Notes: generated by a model not told the origin, from the sequence alone. A DNA stretch of 64,000 bases from Symbiopectobacterium purcellii_A (GCF_052050035.1 NZ_CP189882.1:2976001-3040000), one strand, 5' to 3'. Shown: positions 25,803 through 35,984, counted from the first letter of the stretch. Numbers and translations are program-made.

Positions 25803-28529
25803 ATGGCTACGATTCATGTAGACGGCAAAGAGTATGAGGTGAACGGCTCGGACAACCTGCTAGAGGCTTGTCTGACGCTGGGGCTTGATATTCCTTACTT
25901 TTGCTGGCATCCCGCGCTGGGTAGCGTCGGTTCCTGCCGCCTCTGCGCGGTGAAGCAGTACCAGAATGCGGAGGACACGCGTGGCCGTCTGGTCATGTCC
26001 TGCATGACCCCCGCAACAGATGGCGCGTTTATCGCCATCGACGATGAGGAAGCCAAACTGTTCCGTAAAACCATCGTCGAATTCCTGATGGCTAACCACC
26101 CGCACGACTGCCCGGTCTGCGAAGAGGGTGGCAACTGTCATTTGCAGGATATGACGGTGATGACGGGACACAACTTCCGCCGCTATCGCTTTACCAAACG
26201 TACTCACCGCAATCAGGATCTGGGGCCGTTTATCTCTCATGAGATGAACCGCTGCATCGCCTGCTATCGCTGTGTGCGTTACTACAAAGACTACGCCGGT
26301 GGCACCGATTTGGGCGTGTATGGTGCCCATGACAACGTCTACTTTGGTCGTCCTGAAGATGGCGTGTTGGAAAGTGAATTTTCCGGCAACCTGGTCGAAG
26401 TGTGTCCGACCGGGGTGTTCACTGATAAAACCCACTCTACGCGCTACAACCGCAAATGGGATATGCAGTTTGCGCCCAGCGTCTGCCAGCAGTGCAGCGT
26501 CGGGTGTAACACCAGCCCCGGTGAACGTTATGGCGAGCTGCGTCGTATCGAAAACCGCTATAACGGTAGCGTGAACCACTATTTCCTGTGTGACCGTGGC
26601 CGTTTTGGTTATGGCTACGTCAACGCGAAAGATCGTCCGCGTCAGCCGTTGCAGCGTCGTGGCGATGACTGGATTGCCCTGAATGCCGATCAGGCGTTGC
26701 AAGGGGCGGCGGATGTGCTGCGTCAGTCAAAATGCGTCATCGGCATTGGCTCTCCGCGCGCCAGCGTAGAAAGCAACTTTGCGTTGCGCGAACTGGTGGG
26801 GGCGGAACGCTTCTACACTGGTATTGCCCACGCTGAGCAGGCGCGTTTACAGCTGATCCTCAACGTGTTGCGCGACAGCGGTGTACGCACCCCGATGCTG
26901 CGTGATATCGAAAGCTATGATGCCGTGCTGGTGCTGGGCGAAGATTTGACCCAAACCGGCGCGCGTATTGCGCTGGCGGTTCGTCAGGCGGTGAAGGGGA
27001 AAGCGCGTGAAATGGCAGCTGCACAAAAAGTGGCAGACTGGCAGATTGCGGCCATTCTCAACATCGGCCAACACGCCAAGCATCCGCTGTTTATGACATC
27101 GGTAGATAAAACCCGTCTGGATGATATTGCCGCCTGGAACTACCGTGCACCGGTAGAGGATCAGGCGCGCCTTGGCTTCGCCATCGCTCATGCGTTGGAT
27201 GAAAATGCCCCGGCAGTCACCGATTTGGATGCTGCTCTGGCACCGAAAGTTGACGTTATCGTGCAGGCACTGGCTGGTGCGAAGAAACCGCTGATTATCT
27301 CTGGTACCCATTCTGGTAGCGAAGCAGTTATCGAAGCGGCTGCCAACGTGGCGAAAGCGCTTAAACAACGCGGTTCAGATGTCGGTGTGACCTTTGTCGC
27401 CTCCGCCGCGAACAGCATTGGCCTGTCGATGATGGGCGGCGGTTCGCTGGACGATGCGCTGGCTCAGTTGGAGAGTGGTGCCGCCGATAGCGTGGTGGTG
27501 CTGGAAAACGATCTCTATCGTCACGCCCCGCAGGCGCGCGTGGATGCGGCGCTGGCTAAAGCCACCAATCTGATCGTGCTGGATCACCAGCGCACAGCGA
27601 TCATGGACAACGCGTCGTTAATCCTCTCTGCCGCCAGCTTTGCTGAAAGTGATGGTACGCTGATAAATCAGGAAGGCCGCGCTCAGCGTTTCTTCCAGGT
27701 GTACGATCCGGCCTACTATGACAACAGCGTGGTGATGCTGGAAAGCTGGCGTTGGCTGCATTCGCTGGCGACCACCTATCAGAGCCGTAAGGTCGATTGG
27801 ACACAACTGGATCACGTGATTGATGCCTGTGTGAGCGCGTTGCCGCAGTTAGCAGGTATCAAAGACGCTGCGCCAGATGCCAATTTCCGTATCAACGGGC
27901 AGAAACTGGCGCGTTCGCCTAATCGCTCCAGCGGCCGTACCTCAATGCGCGCCAATATCAGCGTGCATGAACCGCGTCAGCCACAAGACAAAGACACGAT
28001 GTTTGCCTTCTCGATGGAAGGGAACAACAGTCCGACAGCCGCGCGCCAGCAGATTCCGTTTGCCTGGTCTCCCGGTTGGAACTCCCCGCAGGCGTGGAAC
28101 AAATTCCAAGACGAAGTGGGCGGTCACCTGCGCCACGGGGATCCGGGTGTGCGTTTGATCGAAGCGGGCGAAGGCGAACTGGGTTACTTCGACGCCATTC
28201 CGGCAGCGTTTAACACACAGCCGGGACAGTGGCGCGTCGCACCTTATTACCATTTGTTCGGCAGTGAAGAGATGACACAGCGTGCTACGGTTATCCAACA
28301 ACGTATGGATGATGCTTACGTGATGGTCAGTCTTGCTGATGCCGCGCTGCTGGGGGTTAACGCTGGCGCGCTGCTTGAGCTGCGCTGTCAGGGCCAGACC
28401 CTGCGCCTGCCGCTACGACTGAGCGACGCTCTGCGTCAGGGACAGGTTGGATTGCCGTTAGGTTTCCCGGGTATTGCGCCGTCGCTGGCAGGGGCAACCA
28501 TTGAAAGTCTGAGGGAGGCTGCACAATGA
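25803..28529 (+). CDS. nuoG: NADH-quinone oxidoreductase subunit G
   Basis: 908 residues from MATIHVDGKEYEV, the same length as in E. coli; the longer frame upstream, to 25755, is not supported by homology. It holds several iron-sulfur clusters. The [2Fe-2S] N1b ligands are in CWHPALGSVGSCRLCAVK, further ligands in HDCPVCEEGGNC, a [4Fe-4S] set in CIACYRCVRYY, and the N7 ligands in CQQCSVGC. The C-terminal molybdopterin-oxidoreductase-like domain is complete. The stop overlaps nuoH by 4 bp. Confidence 0.97.
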   Translation: MATIHVDGKEYEVNGSDNLLEACLTLGLDIPYFCWHPALGSVGSCRLCAVKQYQNAEDTRGRLVMSCMTPATDGAFIAIDDEEAKLFRKTIVEFLMANHPHDCPVCEEGGNCHLQDMTVMTGHNFRRYRFTKRTHRNQDLGPFISHEMNRCIACYRCVRYYKDYAGGTDLGVYGAHDNVYFGRPEDGVLESEFSGNLVEVCPTGVFTDKTHSTRYNRKWDMQFAPSVCQQCSVGCNTSPGERYGELRRIENRYNGSVNHYFLCDRGRFGYGYVNAKDRPRQPLQRRGDDWIALNADQALQGAADVLRQSKCVIGIGSPRASVESNFALRELVGAERFYTGIAHAEQARLQLILNVLRDSGVRTPMLRDIESYDAVLVLGEDLTQTGARIALAVRQAVKGKAREMAAAQKVADWQIAAILNIGQHAKHPLFMTSVDKTRLDDIAAWNYRAPVEDQARLGFAIAHALDENAPAVTDLDAALAPKVDVIVQALAGAKKPLIISGTHSGSEAVIEAAANVAKALKQRGSDVGVTFVASAANSIGLSMMGGGSLDDALAQLESGAADSVVVLENDLYRHAPQARVDAALAKATNLIVLDHQRTAIMDNASLILSAASFAESDGTLINQEGRAQRFFQVYDPAYYDNSVVMLESWRWLHSLATTYQSRKVDWTQLDHVIDACVSALPQLAGIKDAAPDANFRINGQKLARSPNRSSGRTSMRANISVHEPRQPQDKDTMFAFSMEGNNSPTAARQQIPFAWSPGWNSPQAWNKFQDEVGGHLRHGDPGVRLIEAGEGELGYFDAIPAAFNTQPGQWRVAPYYHLFGSEEMTQRATVIQQRMDDAYVMVSLADAALLGVNAGALLELRCQGQTLRLPLRLSDALRQGQVGLPLGFPGIAPSLAGATIESLREAAQ

Positions 28530-29503
28530 GCTGGTTAACACCGGAGGTTATGTATACCTTGATCGCCGTCGGCAAAGCCATGGTGATCCTGCTGGTGGTC
28601 GTCACCTGCGGCGCATTCATGAGTATGGGTGAACGTCGCCTTCTGGGGCTGTTCCAAGGGCGTTACGGACCAAACCGCCTGGGGTGGGGCGGATCATTGC
28701 AGCTGGTTGCTGACATGATCAAGATGTTCTTTAAAGAGGACTGGGTACCGCGCTTTACCGACCACGTGATTTTCACGCTGGCACCGGTCATTGCCTTTAC
28801 CTCGCTGTTGCTCTCGTTTGCGATTGTGCCGGTCACTCCGACCTGGGGCGTAGCCGATTTAAACATCGGCCTGCTGTTCTTCCTGATGATGGCGGGGCTG
28901 GCGGTGTACGCCGTGCTGTTCGCCGGTTGGGCGAGCGGTAACAAATACTCGCTGCTGGGGGCGGTGCGTGCATCAGCACAAACGCTGAGCTACGAAGTGT
29001 TTCTCGGTCTGTCGCTGATGGGCGTGGTCGCACAGGCGGGTTCTTTCAACATGGGCGATATCGTCGAATCTCAAGCGCACTTGTGGAACGTCATTCCGCA
29101 GTTCTTTGGTTTTTTGACCTTTGCCATCGCGGGTGTAGCGGTGTGCCACCGCCATCCTTTCGACCAACCGGAAGCGGAGCAAGAACTGGCGGATGGTTAC
29201 CACATCGAATATTCCGGTATGAAATTCGGTCTGTTCTTCGTCGGGGAATACATCGGCATCGTGACCGTATCGGCGCTGATGGTAACGCTGTTCTTCGGCG
29301 GCTGGCATGGGCCATTGTTACCGCCTTTCGTTTGGTTTGCGCTGAAAACCGGCTTCTTCATGATGATGTTCATCCTGATCCGTGCTTCGTTGCCGCGTCC
29401 GCGCTATGACCAGGTGATGACCTTCGGGTGGACCGTCTGCCTGCCGTTAACGCTGCTTAATCTGCTGGCGACGGCGGCCGTGATTTTGTACAACGCACAG
29501 TAA
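28526..29503 (+). CDS. nuoH: NADH-quinone oxidoreductase subunit H
   Basis: 325 residues, an integral membrane subunit with about eight helices that forms the quinone-access chamber. Conserved loops are intact: GERRLLGLFQGRYGPNR, CHRHPFDQPEAEQELADGYH and EYSGMKFGLFFVGEY, with the acidic residues proposed to couple redox to proton movement. It overlaps nuoG by 4 bp and is clean to the stop. Confidence 0.98.
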   Translation: MSWLTPEVMYTLIAVGKAMVILLVVVTCGAFMSMGERRLLGLFQGRYGPNRLGWGGSLQLVADMIKMFFKEDWVPRFTDHVIFTLAPVIAFTSLLLSFAIVPVTPTWGVADLNIGLLFFLMMAGLAVYAVLFAGWASGNKYSLLGAVRASAQTLSYEVFLGLSLMGVVAQAGSFNMGDIVESQAHLWNVIPQFFGFLTFAIAGVAVCHRHPFDQPEAEQELADGYHIEYSGMKFGLFFVGEYIGIVTVSALMVTLFFGGWHGPLLPPFVWFALKTGFFMMMFILIRASLPRPRYDQVMTFGWTVCLPLTLLNLLATAAVILYNAQ

Positions 29504-29516
29504 AGGGAACTGAACC

Positions 29517-30059
29517 ATGAAGATAAAAGACATTGTGGTTGGTTTCGGTACCCAGGTACGCAGTATCTGTATGGTCGGGTCCAACGCCTTCAAAAAGCGT
29601 GAAACCAAAATGTATCCGGAAGAGCCGGTCAACCCACCCCCACGCTATCGTGGTCGTATTGTGCTGACGCGCGATCCGGATGGTGAGGAGCGTTGCGTTG
29701 CTTGTAACCTGTGCGCCGTGGCCTGTCCGGTCGGCTGTATCTCGTTGCAGAAAGCGGAAATGAAGGATGGCCGTTGGTATCCCGAATTTTTCCGCATCAA
29801 CTTCTCGCGCTGCATTTTTTGCGGCTTCTGTGAAGAAGCGTGCCCGACCACCGCGATTCAGCTGACGCCGGATTTTGAAATGGGCGAGTATAAGCGCCAG
29901 GATCTGGTGTACGAGAAACAAGATCTGTTGATCTCAGGGCCCGGTAAATACCCGGAATACAACTTCTACCGGATGGCGGGTATGGCTATCGATGGGAAAG
30001 AGAAGGGCGACGCCGAAAACGAAGCCAAACCCATTGATGTCAAAGGCCTGTTGCCCTAA
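29517..30059 (+). CDS. nuoI: NADH-quinone oxidoreductase subunit I
   Basis: 180 residues. Carries two [4Fe-4S] clusters, N6a and N6b, through two ferredoxin-type motifs: CVACNLCAVACP and CIFCGFCEEACP. It bridges NuoG and NuoB in the electron chain. The length equals E. coli NuoI. It starts 13 bp after nuoH with an AAGGGAAC Shine-Dalgarno sequence. Confidence 0.98.
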   Translation: MKIKDIVVGFGTQVRSICMVGSNAFKKRETKMYPEEPVNPPPRYRGRIVLTRDPDGEERCVACNLCAVACPVGCISLQKAEMKDGRWYPEFFRINFSRCIFCGFCEEACPTTAIQLTPDFEMGEYKRQDLVYEKQDLLISGPGKYPEYNFYRMAGMAIDGKEKGDAENEAKPIDVKGLLP

Positions 30060-30069
30060 GGAGCCGAGC

Positions 30070-30615
30070 ATGGAATTCGCGTTTTATGCATCGGGGTTAA
30101 TCGCCATTCTGGCGACCCTACGTGTGATTACTCACACTAACCCTGTACATGCATTGTTGTATTTAATCGTCTCGCTGCTGGCTATCTCCGGCGTATTTTT
30201 CTCGCTGGGGGCGTATTTCGCCGGGGCGGTAGAAATCATCGTTTATGCCGGTGCCATCATGGTGCTGTTCGTGTTTGTGGTGATGATGCTGAACTTGAAT
30301 AGCGTAGACCAACAGGAAAGCGCCTGGTTGAAACCGAGCGTGTGGATTGGTCCGGCGGTGCTGGCGCTGGTTCTGCTGCTCGTAGTGGTTCGCGCCGTTT
30401 TCAGTATTAGCAGCGCGGAAATCACAGGGAACATGATTGATGCCAAAGCCGTTGGCATCACGCTGTTTGGACCTTATGTGTTGGCGGTGGAATTGTCCTC
30501 TATGCTGTTGCTGGCTGGGCTGGTAGTGGCGTTCCACGTGGGCCGTGAGGACAAGATGGTCGATAGCCAGGCTAAAGAAGAGACCGAGAAGAAACTGGCG
30601 GAGGAGCGTGCATGA
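30070..30615 (+). CDS. nuoJ: NADH-quinone oxidoreductase subunit J
   Basis: 181 residues from MEFAFYASGLIAIL, 10 bp after nuoI with AAGGAG upstream. Five hydrophobic segments are visible. The conserved membrane segment AVEIIVYAGAIMVLFVFVVM, containing the pi-bulge helix of the proton pathway, is intact. It overlaps nuoK by 4 bp. Confidence 0.98.
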   Translation: MEFAFYASGLIAILATLRVITHTNPVHALLYLIVSLLAISGVFFSLGAYFAGAVEIIVYAGAIMVLFVFVVMMLNLNSVDQQESAWLKPSVWIGPAVLALVLLLVVVRAVFSISSAEITGNMIDAKAVGITLFGPYVLAVELSSMLLLAGLVVAFHVGREDKMVDSQAKEETEKKLAEERA

Positions 30616-30914
30616 TCCCGTTACAACATGGGTTAGCTTTGGCTGCCATTTTATTTTCTCTCGGCCTGATGGGCCTGATTATTCGGCGTAACCTCTTGTT
30701 TATGCTGATTAGTCTGGAAGTGATGATCAATGCCGCCGCGCTGGCGTTTGTGGTTGCCGGCAGCTATTGGGGGCACGCGGATGGGCAGGTGATGTATGTT
30801 CTGGCGATCACGCTGGCGGCAGCGGAAGCCAGCATCGGTCTGGCGCTGTTGCTCCAGATGTATCGCCGTCGTCATACCCTGAATATCGATACTGTCAGTG
30901 AGATGCGCGGATGA
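30612..30914 (+). CDS. nuoK: NADH-quinone oxidoreductase subunit K
   Basis: 100 residues, three transmembrane helices, related to MrpC antiporter subunits. The two conserved membrane glutamates are visible in LISLEVMINAAALAF and ITLAAAEASIGLALL. It overlaps nuoJ and nuoL by 4 bp each. Length equals E. coli NuoK. Confidence 0.98.
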   Translation: MIPLQHGLALAAILFSLGLMGLIIRRNLLFMLISLEVMINAAALAFVVAGSYWGHADGQVMYVLAITLAAAEASIGLALLLQMYRRRHTLNIDTVSEMRG

Positions 30915-32761
30915 ACTTACTCTACTTAACAACATTATTCCCGCTGCTCGGCTTTTTGCTGTTGGCATTTTCGCGCGGTCGCTGGTCGGAAAACACCGCG
31001 GCTACCGTGGGTGTGGGTTCTATCGGGTTGGCCGCCTTGACCACCTGCTGGGTCGCGATTGATTTCTTTGCGCAGCACCATGATGGCGGTGTGACCTTTT
31101 TCACGCAACCTCTGTGGACCTGGATGGCAGTCGGCAATTTTAACATTGCCTTCCGTCTGGCGCTGGATGGCTTGTCTCTTACCATGCTGTCGGTGGTGAC
31201 GGGCGTTGGTTTCTTTATTCATCTGTTCGCCTCCTGGTACATGCGCGGTGAAGAGGGCTACTCTCGCTTCTTCGCTTACACCAACCTGTTTATTGCCAGC
31301 ATGGTGATCCTGGTGTTGGCGGATAACCTGCTGCTGATGTACCTCGGCTGGGAAGGGGTAGGGCTGTGCAGTTATCTGCTGATCGGTTTCTACTACACCA
31401 ATCCGAAGAACGGTGCGGCGGCGATGAAAGCCTTCGTCGTGACGCGCGTTGGTGACGTGTTCCTGGCGTTTGCGCTGTTTATCCTGTTCAAAGAGTTGGG
31501 CACGCTCAATTTCCGCGAACTGATGGTGTTGGCACCGCAGAAACTGGCAGAAGGATCTCCGGCGATTACCTGGGCAACGCTGATGTTGCTGGGTGGCGCG
31601 GTGGGTAAATCTGCCCAGTTACCGCTGCAAACCTGGTTGGCAGATGCGATGGCTGGTCCGACGCCGGTTTCCGCGCTGATCCACGCCGCGACCATGGTAA
31701 CAGCTGGGGTTTACCTGATTGCCCGGACCAACGGTTTGTTCCTGATGGCGCCGGATGTGCTGCATCTGGTGGGTATCGTTGGTGCCGTGACGCTGGTGCT
31801 GGCGGGATTTGCCGCGCTGGTACAGAGCGACATCAAGCGCGTGTTGGCCTACTCCACCATGAGCCAGATTGGTTACATGTTTCTGGCGCTGGGCGTGCAG
31901 GCGTGGGATGCGGCGATTTTCCACCTGATGACGCATGCCTTCTTTAAAGCGTTGTTGTTCCTGGCCTCCGGCTCGGTGATTCTTGCCTGCCATCACGAAC
32001 AGAACATCTTCAAGATGGGCGGACTGCGTAAAACCATTCCGCTGGTGTACGTCAGTTTCCTTATTGGCGGCTCGGCGCTGGCGGCACTGCCGTTGGTCAC
32101 CGCCGGCTTCTTCAGTAAAGATGAAATTCTGGCGGGTGCCTGGGCTAACGGCCATATGGATTTGATGATGGCGGGGCTGGCCGGGGCGTTTATGACCTCG
32201 CTGTACACCTTCCGCATGATTTTCATCGTGTTCCATGGCGAAGCGAAAACCAAAGCGCACGCAGGCAAAGGGCTGTCTCACCACATTCCGTTACTGGTGC
32301 TGATGGTGCTCTCCACGTTCATCGGTGCGTTGATTGTGCCGCCGTTGCACGGTGTGCTGCCGCAGACCACGGAACTCGGTCACGACCGAACTCTGACGTT
32401 AGAAATTGCGTCTGGCGTGGTGGCGATTGCCGGTATTCTGCTGGCCGCGGTGCTGTGGCTGGGTAAACGCCAGTTTGTGACCAGCGTAGCGCAGAGTGCT
32501 CCGGGTCGCTTCTTCTCTACCTGGTGGTTCCACGCCTGGGGATTTGACTGGCTGTATGACAAAGTCTTCGTACAACCGTATCTGGCGATTGCCAAACTGC
32601 TACAGCGCGATCCGTTGAACGCGATGATGGGCTTGCCTGCCGTGGTGGTGCGTTGGGGCAACAAAGGGTTGGCCGTCAGTCAGAATGGCCAACTGCGCTG
32701 GTATGTTGCGTCAATGGGCATAGGGGCGGTTGTGGTGCTGGCATTGTTACAGTTTATCTGA
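30911..32761 (+). CDS. nuoL: NADH-quinone oxidoreductase subunit L
   Basis: 616 residues, an antiporter-like proton-pumping subunit with the long C-terminal lateral helix (about residues 530-600). Conserved features are intact: LGWEGVGLCSYLLIGF with its channel glutamate, LPLQTWLADAMAGPTPVSAL with the key lysine of the preceding helix (VGKSAQ), and LAYSTMSQIGYM. It overlaps nuoK. It is followed by 159 bp before nuoM, similar to the gap in E. coli. Confidence 0.98.
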   Translation: MNLLYLTTLFPLLGFLLLAFSRGRWSENTAATVGVGSIGLAALTTCWVAIDFFAQHHDGGVTFFTQPLWTWMAVGNFNIAFRLALDGLSLTMLSVVTGVGFFIHLFASWYMRGEEGYSRFFAYTNLFIASMVILVLADNLLLMYLGWEGVGLCSYLLIGFYYTNPKNGAAAMKAFVVTRVGDVFLAFALFILFKELGTLNFRELMVLAPQKLAEGSPAITWATLMLLGGAVGKSAQLPLQTWLADAMAGPTPVSALIHAATMVTAGVYLIARTNGLFLMAPDVLHLVGIVGAVTLVLAGFAALVQSDIKRVLAYSTMSQIGYMFLALGVQAWDAAIFHLMTHAFFKALLFLASGSVILACHHEQNIFKMGGLRKTIPLVYVSFLIGGSALAALPLVTAGFFSKDEILAGAWANGHMDLMMAGLAGAFMTSLYTFRMIFIVFHGEAKTKAHAGKGLSHHIPLLVLMVLSTFIGALIVPPLHGVLPQTTELGHDRTLTLEIASGVVAIAGILLAAVLWLGKRQFVTSVAQSAPGRFFSTWWFHAWGFDWLYDKVFVQPYLAIAKLLQRDPLNAMMGLPAVVVRWGNKGLAVSQNGQLRWYVASMGIGAVVVLALLQFI

Positions 32762-32920
32762 TGGCCTGTTATCTGATGACCCATTATCAGGTGACACCGT
32801 GCCGTGAGGTAAACGCGATGAAAAACACGCAGTAATGATGCGCAGGGGCGGGAAGCCAATACGAATGGCTACCGCCACAGCAAGTTTTCAGATTTCTTAA
32901 AATTAGGGACGCAAAACGCC

Positions 32921-34456
32921 ATGCTACTACCTTGGCTAATACTTCTCCCCTTTATCGGCGGCCTGCTGTGCTGGCAGCTCGAGCGCTTCGGCACCCGCGT
33001 GCCGCGCTGGATCGCACTGATATCGATGGGGTTAACGCTGGTGCTGTCGCTGCTGCTTTGGTTGCAGGGCGGGTACTCTTTAACGGCGCAGTCTGATGTG
33101 CCGTTCTGGCAGTCTGAATACAACGTGCCGTGGATTCCGCGCTTCGGTATCGGTATTCACCTGGCGCTGGATGGGTTGTCGCTGCTGATGGTGGTGCTGA
33201 CCGGTCTGCTGGGGGTGTTGGCAATCCTGTGTTCGTGGAATGAAATCCAACGTTACCAGGGCTTCTTCCACCTGAACCTGTTGTGGATCCTGGGCGGCGT
33301 GATTGGCGTGTTCCTGGCGATTGACATGTTCCTGTTCTTCTTCTTCTGGGAGATGATGCTGGTGCCGATGTATTTCCTCATCGCACTGTGGGGACACAAA
33401 GGTTCCGATGGGAAAACGCGTATTACCGCGGCCACCAAGTTCTTTATCTACACCCAGTCCAGCGGCTTGATCATGCTGATTGCCATTCTGGCGCTGGTGT
33501 TTGTGCATCACGATGCCACTGGGGTGTGGACCTTTAGTTACACCGATCTGCTGCACACGCCGATGTCGCGCGGCGTGGAATACCTGCTGATGCTGGGCTT
33601 CTTTATCGCCTTTGCGGTGAAAATGCCGGTTGTGCCTCTGCACGGCTGGTTGCAGGATGCGCACAGTCAGGCGCCGACGGCGGGTTCTGTCGACCTGGCG
33701 GGTATCTTGCTGAAAACAGCGGCCTACGGTCTGCTGCGTTTCAGCCTGCCGCTGTTCCCCAATGCGTCCCATGAATTTGCGCCTATCGCGATGTGGCTGG
33801 GCGTTATCGGTATCTTCTACGGCGCCTGGATGGCGTTTATGCAGACCGATATCAAACGCCTGATTGCCTACACGTCGGTGTCTCACATGGGCTTTGTGAT
33901 GATTGCCATCTACTCCGGCAGCCACCTGGCGTATCAGGGGGCGGTCATTCAGATGATTGCGCATGGGCTTTCTGCGGCCGGTCTGTTTATTCTGTGCGGC
34001 CAGCTTTACGAGCGTCTGCATACGCGCGATTTGCGTCAGATGGGCGGCCTGTGGGCGCGCATTCGTTTCTTGCCCTCACTGTCGTTGTTCTTTGCGGTGG
34101 CGACGCTGGGGATTCCGGGCACCGGCAACTTCGTCGGCGAGTTTATGATTCTGTTCGGTAGCTACCCTGTGGTGCCGGTGATCACTGTGATTTCGACGTT
34201 TGGTCTGGTGTTTGCCTCCGTCTACTCGCTGGTGATGATGCAACGCGCTTACTACGGCACGCCCAAATCCGATGAAAAACTGCCGGGGCTGTCCACCCGT
34301 GAATTGTCTATGGTGATGTTGCTGGTGGTATTGCTGGTGCTGCTCGGGTTGTTCCCGCAGACCATCCTGAATACGTCTGATGCGGCAATGGCTAATATCC
34401 AGCATTGGTTTATGTCATCAGCGGCTGATTCAACACTTTCAACGACAAGGCCGTAA
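32921..34456 (+). CDS. nuoM: NADH-quinone oxidoreductase subunit M
   Basis: 511 residues, the second antiporter-like proton pump. The channel glutamate lies in FFFFWEMMLVPMYFLIALWG. The conserved FAVKMPVVPLHGWLQDAHSQAPTAGS and LIAYTSVSHMGFV are intact. The preceding 159-bp spacer holds no gene that I recognise. The frame is clean and of normal length (E. coli 509). Confidence 0.98.
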   Translation: MLLPWLILLPFIGGLLCWQLERFGTRVPRWIALISMGLTLVLSLLLWLQGGYSLTAQSDVPFWQSEYNVPWIPRFGIGIHLALDGLSLLMVVLTGLLGVLAILCSWNEIQRYQGFFHLNLLWILGGVIGVFLAIDMFLFFFFWEMMLVPMYFLIALWGHKGSDGKTRITAATKFFIYTQSSGLIMLIAILALVFVHHDATGVWTFSYTDLLHTPMSRGVEYLLMLGFFIAFAVKMPVVPLHGWLQDAHSQAPTAGSVDLAGILLKTAAYGLLRFSLPLFPNASHEFAPIAMWLGVIGIFYGAWMAFMQTDIKRLIAYTSVSHMGFVMIAIYSGSHLAYQGAVIQMIAHGLSAAGLFILCGQLYERLHTRDLRQMGGLWARIRFLPSLSLFFAVATLGIPGTGNFVGEFMILFGSYPVVPVITVISTFGLVFASVYSLVMMQRAYYGTPKSDEKLPGLSTRELSMVMLLVVLLVLLGLFPQTILNTSDAAMANIQHWFMSSAADSTLSTTRP

Positions 34457-34462
34457 TTCGCC

Positions 34463-35920
34463 ATGACAATAACTCTTCAACACCTGGTCGCGCTTCTGCC
34501 GCTGTTAATCGTCGGTTTGACCGCCGTGGTTGTGATGCTGTGCATTGCGTGGCGACGCAACCATTTCTTCAATGCCACTGTCACGGTGATCGGTCTTAAC
34601 ATTGCGTTGTTCTCGCTGATTCTGGTGGGTAACGCGGGTCCGATGGACGTGACGCCGCTGCTGCGGGTAGACGGTTTCTCCATGTTCTACACCGCGCTGG
34701 TGCTGCTTGCCAGTCTGGCGACCTGCACGTTCGCTTACCCGTGGCTGGAAGGCTATTCGGATAACCGCGACGAGTTTTATCTGCTGGTGGCAATTGCTGC
34801 GTTGGGCGGTGTTATGCTGGCCAGCGCTAACCATTTGGCGTCGCTGTTCATCGGTATTGAACTTATCTCACTGCCGCTGTTCGGTCTGGTGAGCTATGCG
34901 TTTCGCCAGCGTCGCTCGCTGGAAGCTGGCATCAAATATATGCTGCTTTCTGCTGCTGCCTCGTCCTTCCTGCTGTTTGGGATGGCGCTGGTCTATGCTG
35001 ATTCGGGTAGCTTGAGCTTTGCCAGTCTGGGTGCGCGGATGGCGGATCGTACACTGTACGAGCCGCTGCTGTTGGCCGGTCTCGGCATGATGATTGTCGG
35101 TTTGGGGTTCAAACTCTCGCTGGTGCCGTTCCACCTCTGGACGCCGGATGTGTATCAAGGTGCCCCGGCACCGGTGTCGACTTTCCTGGCGACTGCCAGC
35201 AAGATCGCCATTTTTGGTGCTGTGATGCGTCTGTTCCTCTATGCGCCTATGGTTGACAGTGATTCGGTCAGAACGGCGCTGGGTGTGATCGCGTTTGCCT
35301 CCATCCTGTTTGGTAACCTGATGGCAGTTGCGCAAAGCAACATCAAACGTCTGCTCGGTTACTCTTCCATCGCTCACCTCGGCTACTTGCTTGTGGCGCT
35401 GATTGCCGTACAAACTCACCAGTTGGCATTAGAAACCGTGGGGGTCTATCTGGCGGGCTACCTGTTCAGCAGCCTGGGAGCCTTTGGGGTTGTCAGCCTG
35501 ATGTCCAGCCCGTACCGTGGCCCGGATGCGGATTCTCTGTTCTCTTATCGTGGGCTGTTCTGGCATAAACCGATTCTGTCTGCGGTCATGACGGTGATGA
35601 TGCTTTCTCTGGCTGGTATCCCGATGACGCTGGGCTTTTTCGGCAAATTCTATGTATTGGCCGTAGGCGTTGACGCCAAGCTGTGGTGGCTGACGGGTGC
35701 GGTGGTGGTGGGGAGTGCCATTGGCCTCTACTACTATCTGCGTGTCATGGTCAGCCTATATCTGACGGCACCGCAAGAACGTCAGCGTGATACGCCCAAT
35801 AACTGGGCGCTAACCGCAGGCGGCGTGGTGGTGTTGATTTCTGCCATCGCTGTGCTGCTGCTGGGGTTGTATCCGCAGCCGCTGATTTCACTGGTGCAGA
35901 TGGCGCAGCCGTTGATGTAA
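34463..35920 (+). CDS. nuoN: NADH-quinone oxidoreductase subunit N
   Basis: 485 residues, the third antiporter-like subunit and last gene of the operon, exactly the E. coli length. LFIGIELISLPLFGLVSYAF carries the channel glutamate. GFKLSLVPFHLWTPDVYQGAPAPVS and LLGYSSIAHLGYL are intact. It lies 6 bp after nuoM and is followed by a terminator at 35941. Confidence 0.98.
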   Translation: MTITLQHLVALLPLLIVGLTAVVVMLCIAWRRNHFFNATVTVIGLNIALFSLILVGNAGPMDVTPLLRVDGFSMFYTALVLLASLATCTFAYPWLEGYSDNRDEFYLLVAIAALGGVMLASANHLASLFIGIELISLPLFGLVSYAFRQRRSLEAGIKYMLLSAAASSFLLFGMALVYADSGSLSFASLGARMADRTLYEPLLLAGLGMMIVGLGFKLSLVPFHLWTPDVYQGAPAPVSTFLATASKIAIFGAVMRLFLYAPMVDSDSVRTALGVIAFASILFGNLMAVAQSNIKRLLGYSSIAHLGYLLVALIAVQTHQLALETVGVYLAGYLFSSLGAFGVVSLMSSPYRGPDADSLFSYRGLFWHKPILSAVMTVMMLSLAGIPMTLGFFGKFYVLAVGVDAKLWWLTGAVVVGSAIGLYYYLRVMVSLYLTAPQERQRDTPNNWALTAGGVVVLISAIAVLLLGLYPQPLISLVQMAQPLM

Positions 35921-35940
35921 TACATCGGAATTGCATTATA

Positions 35941-35984
35941 AAAGCGGCCGCAGCCGTTACCCGGTTGCGGCCGCTTTTTTTTTT
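35941..35984 (+). terminator. Rho-independent terminator of the nuo operon
   Basis: A GC-rich hairpin, aaagcggccgcagcc paired with ggttgcggccgcttt around a short loop, is followed by a run of T residues, 20 bp after nuoN. Confidence 0.95.

Noticed and set aside
32762..32920. Possible extra small gene between nuoL and nuoM
   Set aside because: A gap of this size is usual in enterobacterial nuo operons and no frame here has both a start signal and coding character.
33080..34021. 313-codon minus-strand frame opposite nuoM, and similar frames opposite nuoD and nuoG
   Set aside because: Codon-bias shadows of conserved nuo genes with His/Gln-rich low-complexity translations.
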